Below, in pieces: positions 31,232 through 40,022 of a stretch of 64,000 nucleotides of DNA. The stretch's first letter is position 1. The number at the start of each line of letters is the position of its first letter. The translations under genes were made by a program, and so were the position numbers. The notes beneath the pieces were generated by a model. The model saw only the letters and a program-made list of their open reading frames with translations, did no database searches and had not been told where the DNA came from. Origin of the DNA: an uncultured Christensenella sp. (GTDB lineage Bacteria > Bacillota > Clostridia > Christensenellales > Borkfalkiaceae); assembly GCA_910578065.1 (NCBI GenBank), contig CAJTPB010000005.1, forward strand, positions 1 to 64,000. The letters run 5' to 3'.

Positions 31232-32515
31232 ATGAACAGATACAATAAAGAAACTTGCGTAAGATTGTTGAACCGCGCGTTTGAGGATCGGGAAGAAGAA
31301 CGCAAGCGGGTAACGGAGATCATTGCGGACGTGCGCGCCCGCGGCGACAAAGCGTTATTCGATTACGAAGAGATGTTCGACGATACCCGTTTAACGCAGC
31401 AAACCTTGCGCGTGAGCGACGAAGAATTTGCACGCGCGTATGAAGAAATCTCCCCCGAACTGCTTGCAAGCCTGCGCCGCGCGGTAGAAAACGTTTACGC
31501 ATACCACGCAAGGGCGGGCAGAAAAGATTGCGTGCAAACGGATTCCGAAGGCAGAACGACGGGCTACGTTGTGCGCCCCGTGCGATCGGCGGGCATTTAC
31601 GTTCCCGGGGGAACCGCGCCTCTCGCTTCTTCCGTGCTGATGGGGGTTCTTCCCGCAAAGGCGGCGGGGGTTGGGCGGGTTGTGGTGACGACGCCCGCCA
31701 AAAGCGGTAGCGTGCATCCGCTTGTGCTTGTAGCGGCGAAGGAATGCGGGGCGGACGAAGTGTACAAAGCGGGCGGCGCGCAGGCGATCGCCGCGCTCGC
31801 GTACGGCACGGAAAGCATAAACAAGGTAGACGTGATCGCAGGTCCGGGAAATATTTTCGTTACGCTTGCAAAAAAAGAGGTGTACGGACAGGTGGGAATC
31901 GATATGCTCGCAGGTCCCAGCGAAATTCTGATCGTTGCCGACTCGTTTGCCGACCCCGACCATGTGGCGGCGGACGTGCTCTCTCAGGCGGAACACGATA
32001 AACTTTCCCGTGCTATCGTCATTACGACGGACGCAGCGTTGGCGGAACAAATTTCCGCACGAGTGGAAGCGCGTTTAAAAGAATTGCCGCGCGCGCAGAT
32101 CGCGCGCGAATCGTTGGAAAAAAACGGGGGGATTATTCTTGTCGATTCGTTGCAAGAAGCTTGCGCGCTTGCCGACGAAGTCGCGCCCGAACACTTGGAA
32201 CTGTACGTAAAAGACGCGCGGGAACTGCTGCCCCTTATCCATAACGCGGGCGCGGTGTTCCTCGGCGGATTTACGCCCGAACCGGTGGGCGACTACTTCG
32301 CGGGCCCTAATCACGTATTGCCCACGGGGGGGAGCGCAAAGTTCTTTCAAGTTTTAAACGAGGACATTTTCACCCGTAAAATGAGCGTGATTTCGTATAC
32401 GGAAGGCGCTTTAAAAAAAGACGGCGCGCACATCGTCCGCCTTGCGGAAAGCGAACGGTTGCATGCGCATGCGCAGGCGGTTGCGGCGCGGCTTACATCG
32501 GAGGAAGCAAAATGA
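31232..32515 (+). CDS. hisD: histidinol dehydrogenase
   Basis: A 427-aa Zn enzyme for the last two steps of histidine synthesis (histidinol to histidinal to histidine, NAD-dependent). Family segments: YVPGGTAPLASSVLM, AGPGNIFVTLAKKEVYG, AGPSEILI, and the catalytic Glu-His pair and zinc ligands in AEHDK and VAPEHLEL. Its first 40 codons and upstream region are duplicated at 31085. It overlaps hisB by 4 bases. Confidence 0.95.
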   Translation: MNRYNKETCVRLLNRAFEDREEERKRVTEIIADVRARGDKALFDYEEMFDDTRLTQQTLRVSDEEFARAYEEISPELLASLRRAVENVYAYHARAGRKDCVQTDSEGRTTGYVVRPVRSAGIYVPGGTAPLASSVLMGVLPAKAAGVGRVVVTTPAKSGSVHPLVLVAAKECGADEVYKAGGAQAIAALAYGTESINKVDVIAGPGNIFVTLAKKEVYGQVGIDMLAGPSEILIVADSFADPDHVAADVLSQAEHDKLSRAIVITTDAALAEQISARVEARLKELPRAQIARESLEKNGGIILVDSLQEACALADEVAPEHLELYVKDARELLPLIHNAGAVFLGGFTPEPVGDYFAGPNHVLPTGGSAKFFQVLNEDIFTRKMSVISYTEGALKKDGAHIVRLAESERLHAHAQAVAARLTSEEAK

Positions 32516-33090
32516 GAACGGCTCAATTAGAAAGAAAGACGAAAGAAACGGAAATTGCGTTGTCTTTGAATATCGACGGCGCGGGCAAAGCGGAAATCGA
32601 CAGCGGCGTAGGCTTTTTCGACCACATGCTGGAACTGTTTGCCGTACACGCGGGGATGGATTTATCCGTTTCGTGTAAAGGGGATACGCAGGTGGATTTT
32701 CATCACTCGGTGGAAGATATCGGCATTGTGTTGGGCGAAGCGTTCCGTTCCGCTTTGGGCGACAGAAAGGGGATCGCGCGGTTTGCCGACAGGCTGATTC
32801 CCATGGACGAATGCGCGGCGCAGGTTGCGATCGACTTGGGCGGAAGGGCGTACCTTTCCGTCGACGGCGATCTTTCGGGCAGCGCGGGCGCGTTCGATCT
32901 GGAACTGATCGAAGAATTTTTCCGCGCCTTTTGTTACCATGCGGGCGCGAACGTCTATATCCGTTTACTGCGCGGCGGTAACAAGCATCATGAAGCGGAA
33001 GCGGTATTTAAAGCGTTTGCGAAGTGCATGCAAGACGGCGTAAAAATCGTATCCGACCGCATTCCCTCTTCCAAAGGGGTGATCGTGTGA
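32512..33090 (+). CDS. hisB: imidazoleglycerol-phosphate dehydratase
   Basis: A 192-aa single-function enzyme (no phosphatase domain) of the sixth step. Mn ligands are in GVGFFDHMLELFAVH, DFHHSVEDIGIVLGEA and FCYHAGAN plus the K-HHEAEA motif. It overlaps hisD by 4 bases (ATGA) and hisH by 4 (GTGA). Confidence 0.95.
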   Translation: MRTAQLERKTKETEIALSLNIDGAGKAEIDSGVGFFDHMLELFAVHAGMDLSVSCKGDTQVDFHHSVEDIGIVLGEAFRSALGDRKGIARFADRLIPMDECAAQVAIDLGGRAYLSVDGDLSGSAGAFDLELIEEFFRAFCYHAGANVYIRLLRGGNKHHEAEAVFKAFAKCMQDGVKIVSDRIPSSKGVIV

Positions 33091-33671
33091 TCGGCATCGT
33101 CGATTACGGCGCGGGAAATCTGCAATCGGTCAAAAAAGCCGTTTGCTATTTGGGCGAAAAGACGATCGTCAGTGCGGAAACGCGGCAATTAGACGGCTGT
33201 TCCCGCTTGATCTTGCCCGGGGTGGGCAGTTTCGGCGCGGGGATCGCGGCGCTTCGGGCGCGCGGGTTAGACGCATATCTGCTGACACGCGTAAAAGATA
33301 CCCCCCTTTTGGGCATTTGCCTCGGCATGCAGTTTCTGCTTGCCGAAAGCGAAGAGGAGGGCTCGTTTACGGGGCTGGGGCTTGCGGCGGGCAAAGTTTC
33401 GCGCTTTATGCAGGGCAAAGTGCCGCACGTCGGCTGGAACGGCGTGTACGGGCTTTCTTCCCCGCTGTTTTATGGGATCGAGGAAGGCGCGCAATTTTAC
33501 TTCGTGCACAGTTACTTTGCCGACGTATCGGCAAATACGATCGCGCGTACCGAATATTTCCGCTCCTTTTCTTCCGCGGTAAAAGCGGGCAACGCGTACG
33601 GCGTGCAGTTCCACCCCGAAAAAAGCGGGGATACGGGCTTGCGCCTGCTGCGCAATTTTATGAGGATATAG
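33087..33671 (+). CDS. hisH: imidazole glycerol phosphate synthase glutaminase subunit
   Basis: A 194-aa class I glutamine amidotransferase that supplies ammonia to HisF. The catalytic cysteine is in LLGICLGMQFLL and the His-Glu pair in GVQFHPEKSG. I take GTG at 33087 as the start because the protein then begins VIGIVDYGAGN, the conserved N-terminus, and overlaps the hisB stop; the frame extends upstream only inside hisB. Confidence 0.93.
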   Translation: MIGIVDYGAGNLQSVKKAVCYLGEKTIVSAETRQLDGCSRLILPGVGSFGAGIAALRARGLDAYLLTRVKDTPLLGICLGMQFLLAESEEEGSFTGLGLAAGKVSRFMQGKVPHVGWNGVYGLSSPLFYGIEEGAQFYFVHSYFADVSANTIARTEYFRSFSSAVKAGNAYGVQFHPEKSGDTGLRLLRNFMRI

Positions 33672-33672
33672 T

Positions 33673-34386
33673 ATGATTTTATTTCCCGCCATCGATATTT
33701 TAGAAGGGCGCGCCGTGCGCCTGCTGCACGGCGAACGCGATGCCGTTACCGATTACGGCGTTCCGTTAGAGCGCGCCAAACTGTGGGCGGACGCGGGCGC
33801 GCAATTTTTGCACGTGGTCGATTTAAACGGCGCGTTCGGCGGAAAAAGCACAATCGATAAAACGGTGGAACAAATCGCAAAATTAGGCGTTCGCGTGCAG
33901 TCGGGCGGCGGCTTGCGCACGATGCAAGAAATCGATTCCCGCATTTCGGCGGGGGCGGCGCGCGTCGTACTGGGCACCGCGTGCGCGCGCGATCCTGCGC
34001 TGTTTCATGCCGCCGTGCAAAAGTACGGGGATAAGATCGTTGCGGGGATCGATGCGAAAAAGGGCAAACTCGCCCTAAACGGCTGGACGGAGCATTCGGA
34101 TATCGACGCGCTTGCATTCGGTGCGCGTATGCACGATTTGGGCGTTCGCTACGCGGTGTTTACCGATATCGGGCGGGACGGCGCGCTTTCGGGCGTGAAT
34201 GCGGAAGAAACGGCGCGCATGGCAGACACGGGGCTTTCCGTTATCGCTTCGGGCGGGATCCACGACGATTTCGATTTGCGCTGTTTGCGGGATAAGGGCG
34301 TTTACGGCGCGATTTTGGGGCGCTCTATTTACGAAGGCACGATCGATTTAAAAAAGGCGATCGAGGAATACAGCCATGTTGAGTAA
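33673..34386 (+). CDS. hisA: ProFAR isomerase
   Basis: A 237-aa TIM barrel that opens the ribose ring of Pro[17 protein letters not shown] holds the N-terminal catalytic aspartate (D in AIDI), and [14 protein letters not shown] holds the second. It overlaps hisF by 11 bases. Confidence 0.94.
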   Translation: MILFPAIDILEGRAVRLLHGERDAVTDYGVPLERAKLWADAGAQFLHVVDLNGAFGGKSTIDKTVEQIAKLGVRVQSGGGLRTMQEIDSRISAGAARVVLGTACARDPALFHAAVQKYGDKIVAGIDAKKGKLALNGWTEHSDIDALAFGARMHDLGVRYAVFTDIGRDGALSGVNAEETARMADTGLSVIASGGIHDDFDLRCLRDKGVYGAILGRSIYEGTIDLKKAIEEYSHVE

Positions 34387-35146
34387 GCGTATCATTCCCT
34401 GTTTAGACTTACAAGACGGGCGTGTGGTAAAAGGGGTGAATTTTGTCCGCTTAACGGATGCGGGCGATCCCGTGGAAACGGCGAAGCTGTACAATGCGTG
34501 CGGCGCGGACGAAATCGTTTTTTTGGATATCACGGCAAGTTACCGCGGCGAAAATACCATGTACGAGGTAATTTCCCGCGCAAGCGAGCAGGTGTTTCTT
34601 CCCCTAACCGTGGGCGGCGGGATCCGCTCGACGGAAGATTTCCGCGCCGTGCTTTCCTGCGGGGCGGATAAGGTAGCCGTAAATTCCGCGGCGATCGCAA
34701 ACCCGAATTTATTGACGGAAGCGGCGTTAAAGTTCGGCAGGCAGTGCGTCGTTCTTGCGGTAGACGCAAAGCGGAACGCTTCGGGCGGGTACGACGTATA
34801 CGCCAACGGCGGCAGAGTAAAAACCGATTTAGACGCGCTCGAATGGATCGTTCGGGCGGAAAAGTTGGGGGCAGGCGAAATTTTGCTTACAAGTATGGAT
34901 CGCGACGGAACAAAAACGGGGTACGACATTGCGCTTACCCGCGCGGTATCCGAAGCGGTGAACATTCCCGTTATCGCCTCAGGCGGGGCGGGAAGCATGG
35001 GCGATTTTTACGACGTTTTAACGGAAGGCAAGGCAGACGCCGCGCTTGCGGCTTCGCTGTTTCACTTCGGCGAAATAAACATGCGCGATTTAAAACAATA
35101 TCTTAAAGAACGCGGAATCGCCGTCCGTACGGAAGCGGAAAAATAA
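34376..35146 (+). CDS. hisF: imidazole glycerol phosphate synthase cyclase subunit
   Basis: A 256-aa TIM barrel partner of His[19 protein letters not shown] includes the first catalytic aspartate, and [15 protein letters not shown] the second. A hairpin lies downstream, so transcription may partly stop here before hisIE. Confidence 0.95.
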   Translation: MLSKRIIPCLDLQDGRVVKGVNFVRLTDAGDPVETAKLYNACGADEIVFLDITASYRGENTMYEVISRASEQVFLPLTVGGGIRSTEDFRAVLSCGADKVAVNSAAIANPNLLTEAALKFGRQCVVLAVDAKRNASGGYDVYANGGRVKTDLDALEWIVRAEKLGAGEILLTSMDRDGTKTGYDIALTRAVSEAVNIPVIASGGAGSMGDFYDVLTEGKADAALAASLFHFGEINMRDLKQYLKERGIAVRTEAEK

Positions 35147-35180
35147 TAAGCACAGGCGGAACGATATTATATAATAATGT

Positions 35181-35211
35181 ATAAGCGCAGGTAGGCGCGC
35201 GGCTTATTTTG
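35181..35211 (+). terminator. hairpin after hisF
   Basis: ATAAGC (35181-35186) pairs with GCTTAT (35202-35207), followed by TTTTG. The inner part pairs loosely, so it is probably a partial terminator. Confidence 0.45.
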
Positions 35212-35285
35212 ATCCGTGCAAAAAAATTTTCCGCGAAATAGTTGTCCGTCGGTGTTTTATAAGAAAGTGCAGAGGGCGGACGCGA

Positions 35286-35313
35286 TTTACAATAAAGATG
35301 ATCTGAATATAAG
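35286..35313 (+). promoter_or_regulatory. possible separate promoter of hisIE
   Basis: TTTACA (35286-35291), 16-base spacer and TATAAG (35308-35313) within the 240-base gap between hisF and hisIE. The rest of the gap shows no gene. Confidence 0.5.
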
Positions 35314-35387
35314 AATCATGCAAAGAATGCGGGCGGGAATGCGTAACTGAAAAATATCTGGCGGGTGTTTCCGCGCGGAGGTGTAGT

Positions 35388-35993
35388 ATGGAAAAAATAA
35401 AATTTGACGAGCGCGGGCTGATTTGCGCGATTGCGCAAGATGCGGCAAGCGGCGACGTGTTGATGCAAGCATATATGAACGAGCAAGCGTTAAACCTTAC
35501 CTTAAATACGGGATATGCGCATTATTACAGCCGTTCGCGGAATGCGCTGTGGAAAAAAGGGGAAACAAGCGGGCACGTGCAAAAGGTGCGCGCGGTTACG
35601 TTTGACTGCGATAGGGATTGCGTATTGTTACAAATCGAACAGATGGGCGCGGCGTGCCATACGGGCAGCCGTTCCTGCTTCTTTCAAACGGAGCGGGAAG
35701 AAACGGGTGCGGGCGTGCGCTTCCTTGCCGAGTTGGAACGGGTGATCATAGACAGAAAGAATAATCCCGTAGAAGGTTCGTATACTTCTTATCTGTTCGA
35801 AAAGGGTGTGGATAAAATCGCAAAAAAAGTAGGCGAAGAGGCAACGGAAACGGTAATCGCCTCTAAAAACGAAAACAAGAAAGAATTCGCCGGCGAATGC
35901 GCAGATCTGTTGTATCATCTTTTAACGCTGTGCGCGGAAAAGGGCGTTTCGCTTGCGGAAATCTGTTCCGAATTAAAAGAACGTCATTCGTAA
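35388..35993 (+). CDS. hisIE: bifunctional phosphoribosyl-AMP cyclohydrolase / phosphoribosyl-ATP pyrophosphatase
   Basis: A 201-aa fusion performing steps 2 and 3 of histidine synthesis. The N-terminal HisI domain has VLMQAYMNEQAL, LWKKGETSGHVQ and the metal site DCDRDCVLLQ. The C-terminal HisE domain (from about 112) has YTSYLFEKGVDKIAKKVGEEATE and a MazG-like NTP pyrophosphatase helix pair. A GGAGGTG ribosome binding site precedes it. It is set apart from hisF by 241 bases, unlike the otherwise overlapping operon. Confidence 0.95.
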   Translation: MEKIKFDERGLICAIAQDAASGDVLMQAYMNEQALNLTLNTGYAHYYSRSRNALWKKGETSGHVQKVRAVTFDCDRDCVLLQIEQMGAACHTGSRSCFFQTEREETGAGVRFLAELERVIIDRKNNPVEGSYTSYLFEKGVDKIAKKVGEEATETVIASKNENKKEFAGECADLLYHLLTLCAEKGVSLAEICSELKERHS

Positions 35994-36000
35994 AACATGC

Positions 36001-36030
36001 GCCTTCCGAAAATGTTCGGAAGGCATTTTT
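36001..36030 (+). terminator. perfect terminator of the histidine operon
   Basis: A 10-bp perfect stem (36001-36010 with 36015-36024) is followed by ATTTTTT. It marks the end of the host genes before the phage region. Confidence 0.9.
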
Positions 36031-36110
36031 TGCCTGTTGCGCGGCGGCAAGCGCGAAAAATGAAAGAAAGGTGAAAAACGGAAAATTTGTTCGTATTTGT
36101 AATGGTAAGA

Positions 36111-36180
36111 TAGGTTCGTAACATGATTACGACCTATTTTTTTTACGGTTCGTAACAACAGTTACGAGCCGATTTTTTAT
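36111..36180 (+). terminator. two near-identical tandem terminator hairpins at the phage left edge
   Basis: Hairpin 1: 36111-36121 with 36127-36136, then eight T. Hairpin 2: 36146-36156 with 36161-36171, then a six-T run. Both share the arm GGTTCGTAA and its complement. They lie just before the first phage gene and insulate it from the histidine operon; alternatively they are part of an attachment or replication site. Confidence 0.75.
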
Positions 36181-36194
36181 TTTTGGAGGAAGCT

Positions 36195-36344
36195 ATGAAA
36201 AAATATACCGTAATGATTATCGGAGAAAGCGGCAAATACGAAACCGTTGCAAGCGGCGTGAACGGCAGACTTGCAGGCGCGCTCGCAAAGCACTACCGCG
36301 CAAACGGCGTATGGGTACAGACCAAAGAGGAGGAACAGAAATGA
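36195..36344 (+). CDS. small phage protein, 49 aa
   Basis: The first gene of the phage block. It has a GGAGGAAGCT ribosome binding site and overlaps the next start by ATGA. The product (MKKYTVMIIGESGKYETVAS...) is not recognised. Overlap and a strong ribosome binding site support it as real. Confidence 0.65.
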   Translation: MKKYTVMIIGESGKYETVASGVNGRLAGALAKHYRANGVWVQTKEEEQK

Positions 36345-36601
36345 ACCACTACGACATTTTAGTTACAGTACATTACCCCGAGGGGTTCAAGCACAGAACG
36401 AAACGTCCCACGCTTAAGGTTGGCTACATAATAAAAGCACCAGACGAAGCGACCGCCAAACAGGACGCACTAAACTGCGCCAAGTTAACGCAAGCGCAAC
36501 ACCCGCGCAAATACAAAGGTTGCACATTCTCGGTGCAGCCCGACGACGTAAAAATATTTGAATTTAAGGGAGGGCGATTATGTCAAGGCGTGAATTCATA
36601 G
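36341..36601 (+). CDS. hypothetical phage protein, 86 aa
   Basis: Not recognised. It is basic and includes a helix DEATAKQDALNCAKLTQAQ. The start at 36341 overlaps the previous stop; the GAGGAGG-like sequence just upstream supports it. The C-terminus overlaps the next gene by 22 bases. Confidence 0.6.
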   Translation: MNHYDILVTVHYPEGFKHRTKRPTLKVGYIIKAPDEATAKQDALNCAKLTQAQHPRKYKGCTFSVQPDDVKIFEFKGGRLCQGVNS

Positions 36602-36762
36602 AAAGTGTTTCGAGATTTTGCGGACGAAAGGAAGCCGTTACGATCGCAAGCGACTACACCGACAAAGAGATTGAAGAACACGGCAAAGACCTCGCGGGCG
36701 AGCTTGCCGAAGAATACAGATTTAATGCGAACGTAAACCACTATCGGAATTGCGGTTACTAA
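36580..36762 (+). CDS. hypothetical phage protein, 60 aa
   Basis: A 60-aa acidic, helical protein beginning MSRREFIESV. Not recognised. It has a GGGAGGG ribosome binding site inside the upstream gene. The ~90 bases after it hold an 8-bp perfect hairpin (36798-36805 with 36814-36821) and no gene. Confidence 0.55.
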   Translation: MSRREFIESVSRFCGRKEAVTIASDYTDKEIEEHGKDLAGELAEEYRFNANVNHYRNCGY

Positions 36763-36855
36763 AACCCCGCTGACGAGTCTTTGAAAATTAAGACGAAACG
36801 CGCCGAGAGGAGGCGGCGCGTCTGGGGAAAACCCACTACAAAAAGGAGGTGCAGA

Positions 36856-37020
36856 ATGGGAAAGAACGGCGAGAGCTTGAGCAAGGAAAAGAGGCTGACG
36901 CTTTGTATTTCGCAAGCTATGTTCGACAAGTTGGCAGAGCAAGCAAAGTCCGAAGATACGAGCGTGAGCGCGTACGTTCGCAAGCTCATTAAGGACGATT
37001 TAACCAAGCGCGAAGCGTAG
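36856..37020 (+). CDS. ribbon-helix-helix DNA-binding protein
   Basis: A 54-aa protein with the Arc/CopG pattern: a strand (KRLTLCISQ) followed by two helices (AMFDKLAEQAKSE and SVSAYVRKLIKDDL). Such proteins are small repressors. The start at 36856 follows AGGAGGTG. Its target is unknown; the hairpin upstream is a candidate operator. Confidence 0.7.
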   Translation: MGKNGESLSKEKRLTLCISQAMFDKLAEQAKSEDTSVSAYVRKLIKDDLTKREA

Positions 37021-37049
37021 ACAGCGAACGAGAAAAGAGGAGGTGAACA

Positions 37050-37574
37050 ATGCCAAAGTTCAAAGAGCTACGCGAAGAAAGGGACTTGCAAGCAAAGCAA
37101 GTCGCAGAACGGGCGGGCATTGACGTAACAATGTATTCACGGTTCGAGAACTATCGGGCGTTACCGATACCCGAAGATTTCGAGAGAATAATCGAAGCGT
37201 TGAATTGCACGCCGAACGAAGTATACAGCCCCGACGAGGTACGGCTTCTGCCGAACGCAAACAGAGTGGAAGCGACGGGCGGGGCGAGAGCAACAGCCGA
37301 TCCGACGGAATACAAAATGACCGTACGACTCGGCAACGATAGCCGACAGGTGCTGACGCGAGAGGTTCTGCAAAAGTGCGGCTATAAGAGCATCAACGAA
37401 TGGGTTGCAGCTTGCGTACTACGGCTGAAAAAGCAGTACGACGCAATAGTCAACGCAGAAAAAAAGCCCCGCGAAACCTTACGCAACAAGGCACGCGGAG
37501 CAGTCGGGGCGAGGCAAACCGCAAATACCCCAACCGACGCAATTTTACCAAAATCTAAAACTTTTGTCAAATAG
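37050..37574 (+). CDS. XRE-family HTH regulator
   Basis: A 174-aa protein. Residues 1-62 form an XRE HTH (LREERDLQAKQVAERAGIDVTMYSRFE, ending PNEVYSP). The remainder is basic and proline-poor with a helix MNEWVAACVLRLKKQY-like segment, and is not recognised. It lies in the early region next to the ribbon-helix-helix gene, so both may control the early operon. It has an AGGAGGTG ribosome binding site. No oppositely oriented repressor gene is present, unlike classical lysogeny modules. Confidence 0.75.
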   Translation: MPKFKELREERDLQAKQVAERAGIDVTMYSRFENYRALPIPEDFERIIEALNCTPNEVYSPDEVRLLPNANRVEATGGARATADPTEYKMTVRLGNDSRQVLTREVLQKCGYKSINEWVAACVLRLKKQYDAIVNAEKKPRETLRNKARGAVGARQTANTPTDAILPKSKTFVK

Positions 37575-37589
37575 GAGGCAAACCAAAAA

Positions 37590-37811
37590 ATGAAAATCTA
37601 TGACAGCTACGAAAAGGGCTACAAGGAACAGCAGGTCGCAATCAAGACCACGGCGCAGGCGTTACTGACCGAAGCTATCACGGCAAGGCTCGCAAACGGG
37701 CAGATTAAAGCCGACGAGTTGGCACTCTACGGCGCAGTTTTGGAAGAAGCGGAAACCGCTATCAAATACGCCGAGAAGCAGTACGCAGAAGAAAAGGAGG
37801 GCAAGGACTAA
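37590..37811 (+). CDS. hypothetical phage protein, 73 aa
   Basis: A 73-aa helical, acidic protein not recognised. It overlaps the ERF gene by TAATG, so the two are translationally coupled. A recombination accessory is possible from position alone. Confidence 0.6.
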   Translation: MKIYDSYEKGYKEQQVAIKTTAQALLTEAITARLANGQIKADELALYGAVLEEAETAIKYAEKQYAEEKEGKD

Positions 37812-38536
37812 TGGCAGCGGAAACCGAAAAGAAAGCGGCTGAACCGAAAGCAACCGCACCGAAGCAGACCACGCCCCAAACGGCGAGCCTTAACATTTTT
37901 CAGCGTATGCTCGCGGCGACAAGCGAAATCAACCGCGTTGCAAAGAACCTTAAAGTCGATATAAGCAAAAGTCAGTCCTACAAGGCAGTCGCAGAGTCCG
38001 ACGTTCTGGAAGCAGTAAAGCCGATCGAGGAAAAGTACGGTATTTATTCGTACCCCGTTTCGCGCACCGTAATCAAGGACGAAGCCTACACCACAACGAG
38101 CGAATACGACGGACGCAAGAGCGAGAAAACAACGTTCTTTATGCGACTTGCAACCGTATACCGCTTCGTCAACATTGACAACCCCGACGACTATATCGAC
38201 ATTACCACCTACGGCGACGGAGTAGACACGCAGGACAAGGCACCGGGCAAGGCTATGACCTACGCCGACAAGTACGCGCTTTTGAAAGCGTACAAAATTC
38301 AAACGGGCGACGACCCCGACGCAGGCGCGAGCGGTAACTTGGGTAAAAAGAAGTTCGAGAAACCCACCGCCGAGCAATTGGCGCAGGCAGAAGAACTCGG
38401 CATCAATTTAGACGGGTTAGCCGCATACGCAAAGTGCAAGGTTGAAGAAATCAGCAAGGACGTTCTCGCCGAAGCTATCAAAATGAAGCAAACGGCTTTG
38501 AAGAAGAAAGCGGCGGCGCAGGGAGGCAACGCATGA
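37811..38536 (+). CDS. ERF-family single-strand annealing protein
   Basis: A 241-aa phage recombinase of the ERF superfamily, which anneals complementary single strands. The core has VDISKSQSYKAVAESDVLEAVKPIEEKYGI followed by the conserved YGDGVDTQDKAPGKAMTYADKYALLKAYKI and a GDDPDA metal-like loop. A lysine- and alanine-rich leader (1-30) and a C-terminal helical tail flank it. The next gene encodes a PD-(D/E)XK nuclease, giving a typical nuclease-annealase pair. Confidence 0.88.
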   Translation: MAAETEKKAAEPKATAPKQTTPQTASLNIFQRMLAATSEINRVAKNLKVDISKSQSYKAVAESDVLEAVKPIEEKYGIYSYPVSRTVIKDEAYTTTSEYDGRKSEKTTFFMRLATVYRFVNIDNPDDYIDITTYGDGVDTQDKAPGKAMTYADKYALLKAYKIQTGDDPDAGASGNLGKKKFEKPTAEQLAQAEELGINLDGLAAYAKCKVEEISKDVLAEAIKMKQTALKKKAAAQGGNA

Positions 38537-39432
38537 GAGTAGTATTCAACGAAGCCGAGCATACCTACACGCTCGGAGAAAAGACCCTTATCAGCGTTAC
38601 ACAGCTTTTGAAAAAGCACGGGCTGTCTACGAACTATGCGAACGTAGACGCGGAGGTTTTGGAGAAAGCCGCCAACAAGGGAACGGCGGTGCATAAGGAA
38701 ATCGAGAACTATATCAAGAACGGCGACGTCGGGTTCACTTCCGAGCTTATCGACTATATCGACATAACCGAGCAGTTGCAGTTCACGGCAGACGACAGCG
38801 AGGTTATACTTCCGGCGGGCGAGATACCCGAGGACAAGGCGGGCGAATACTTCTTCGCAGGAACGGCAGACCTTATCGGCAAGACCCCCGACGGGTACGT
38901 TTTGGCAGATATCAAGACGACGCAAAAGGTCGATATGAGAGCGTACGCTTGGCAGCTTTCGCTGTACGAAAGGTTGGCGGGCGTAAAGTTTGCGAAAATG
39001 TATATCTTCCACTTGGGAAAGAAGTCGAAAGCGATACCGGTCGAGCGCATACCCGAAACGGAAATCGACCGACTGCTTGAATGCGAGAAGAACGGCACGA
39101 TCTACCAAGAGCCGGGACTTGTAATCGGCGCGGAGTTATTGGCACGCGCACAGCAAGCCGAAGCCGAACTGAAAGCGATCGAAGAAGAAAAGAAAGCCGC
39201 CGAGGAAACCGCCAAGCAGTACAGACAGCAGTTATATGAAGCAATGCGAAAGCAGAATATTTCGAGTTGGGAAACCGCGGACAAGTCAATGCTTATAACC
39301 TGCGTCGCACCGACCACGAAAACAGGTATTGACGGTAAGAAGCTCAAAAAGGAAATGCCCGAGATTGCGGAGAAATACAGCACGACCTCGACCGTCAGCG
39401 GGTATGTAAAAATCACGCTTCGGGAGGCGTAA
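38533..39432 (+). CDS. PD-(D/E)XK exonuclease (Cas4/RecB-like)
   Basis: A 299-aa nuclease. Active-site motifs are GTAVHKEIE (about 57), FAGTADLIGKTPDG (about 115) and LADIKTTQKVDMRAYAWQLSLY (about 126-147), which give the D-(D/E)xK catalytic set and the downstream Gln. A coiled-coil stretch (205-235) precedes a C-terminal domain. It overlaps the ERF gene by 4 bases; together they should resect and anneal phage DNA ends. Confidence 0.88.
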   Translation: MRVVFNEAEHTYTLGEKTLISVTQLLKKHGLSTNYANVDAEVLEKAANKGTAVHKEIENYIKNGDVGFTSELIDYIDITEQLQFTADDSEVILPAGEIPEDKAGEYFFAGTADLIGKTPDGYVLADIKTTQKVDMRAYAWQLSLYERLAGVKFAKMYIFHLGKKSKAIPVERIPETEIDRLLECEKNGTIYQEPGLVIGAELLARAQQAEAELKAIEEEKKAAEETAKQYRQQLYEAMRKQNISSWETADKSMLITCVAPTTKTGIDGKKLKKEMPEIAEKYSTTSTVSGYVKITLREA

Positions 39433-39434
39433 GA

Positions 39435-40022
39435 GTGGCAAAGGAAATCGGAAAATTCAACTGCGGGCTTGAAAGCTGCCTAACGGACGCGGACGGGTCG
39501 CTTGTACTTTCGTTGCGCGTACCAAAGGGCGAAACCTTTACCGCCAAGCAAACAGTCGCCGCCATTCGTACGGGGCTCGCAAGCGGCAAAGAACGCCTTA
39601 CAGCGGCGTTCGGTTGGTACAGAGAAACCCGAAGCCTTAACGCGAACGCATACTTCCACCTTTTAGTCGGAAAGATAGCCGAAGCAATGAACCTCGGCGC
39701 GGACGAAGTAAAGGTCAAAATGGTACTTGACTACGGTGCGGTTGCTACCGAGTGCGGCGACCCCGTAGTCGTTGCATTACCCAAGACCGCGAACGTTGCG
39801 GACTACTACACATACGCCCGGTGGATTTCCGATTTCACGGCGAAGAACGGGAAAGAGTACAGTCAGTACATTTTCTACAAGCACACCCACACGCTCGACA
39901 AGGCAGAAATGGCGCACCTTATAGACGGGGTCGTCTACGAGGCACAGGAGTTAGGAATCGAAACCCGAACCCCCGACGAACTCGCAAGCCTTATTGAGAA
40001 TTGGGAGGGCGGCAAGGCGTGA
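39435..40022 (+). CDS. NinB-like recombination protein, tentative
   Basis: A 195-aa protein. The stretch WYRETRSLNANAYFHLLVGK resembles the R-SL-QNA motif of NinB/HNHc-type phage recombination proteins, and AYFHLLVGKIAEAM continues as in those families. The C-terminal part (TLDKAEMAHLIDGVVYEAQELGI) also fits. It starts with GTG at 39435 and sits between the nuclease and the HNH gene, in the recombination block. The exact family is unsure. Confidence 0.55.
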   Translation: MAKEIGKFNCGLESCLTDADGSLVLSLRVPKGETFTAKQTVAAIRTGLASGKERLTAAFGWYRETRSLNANAYFHLLVGKIAEAMNLGADEVKVKMVLDYGAVATECGDPVVVALPKTANVADYYTYARWISDFTAKNGKEYSQYIFYKHTHTLDKAEMAHLIDGVVYEAQELGIETRTPDELASLIENWEGGKA

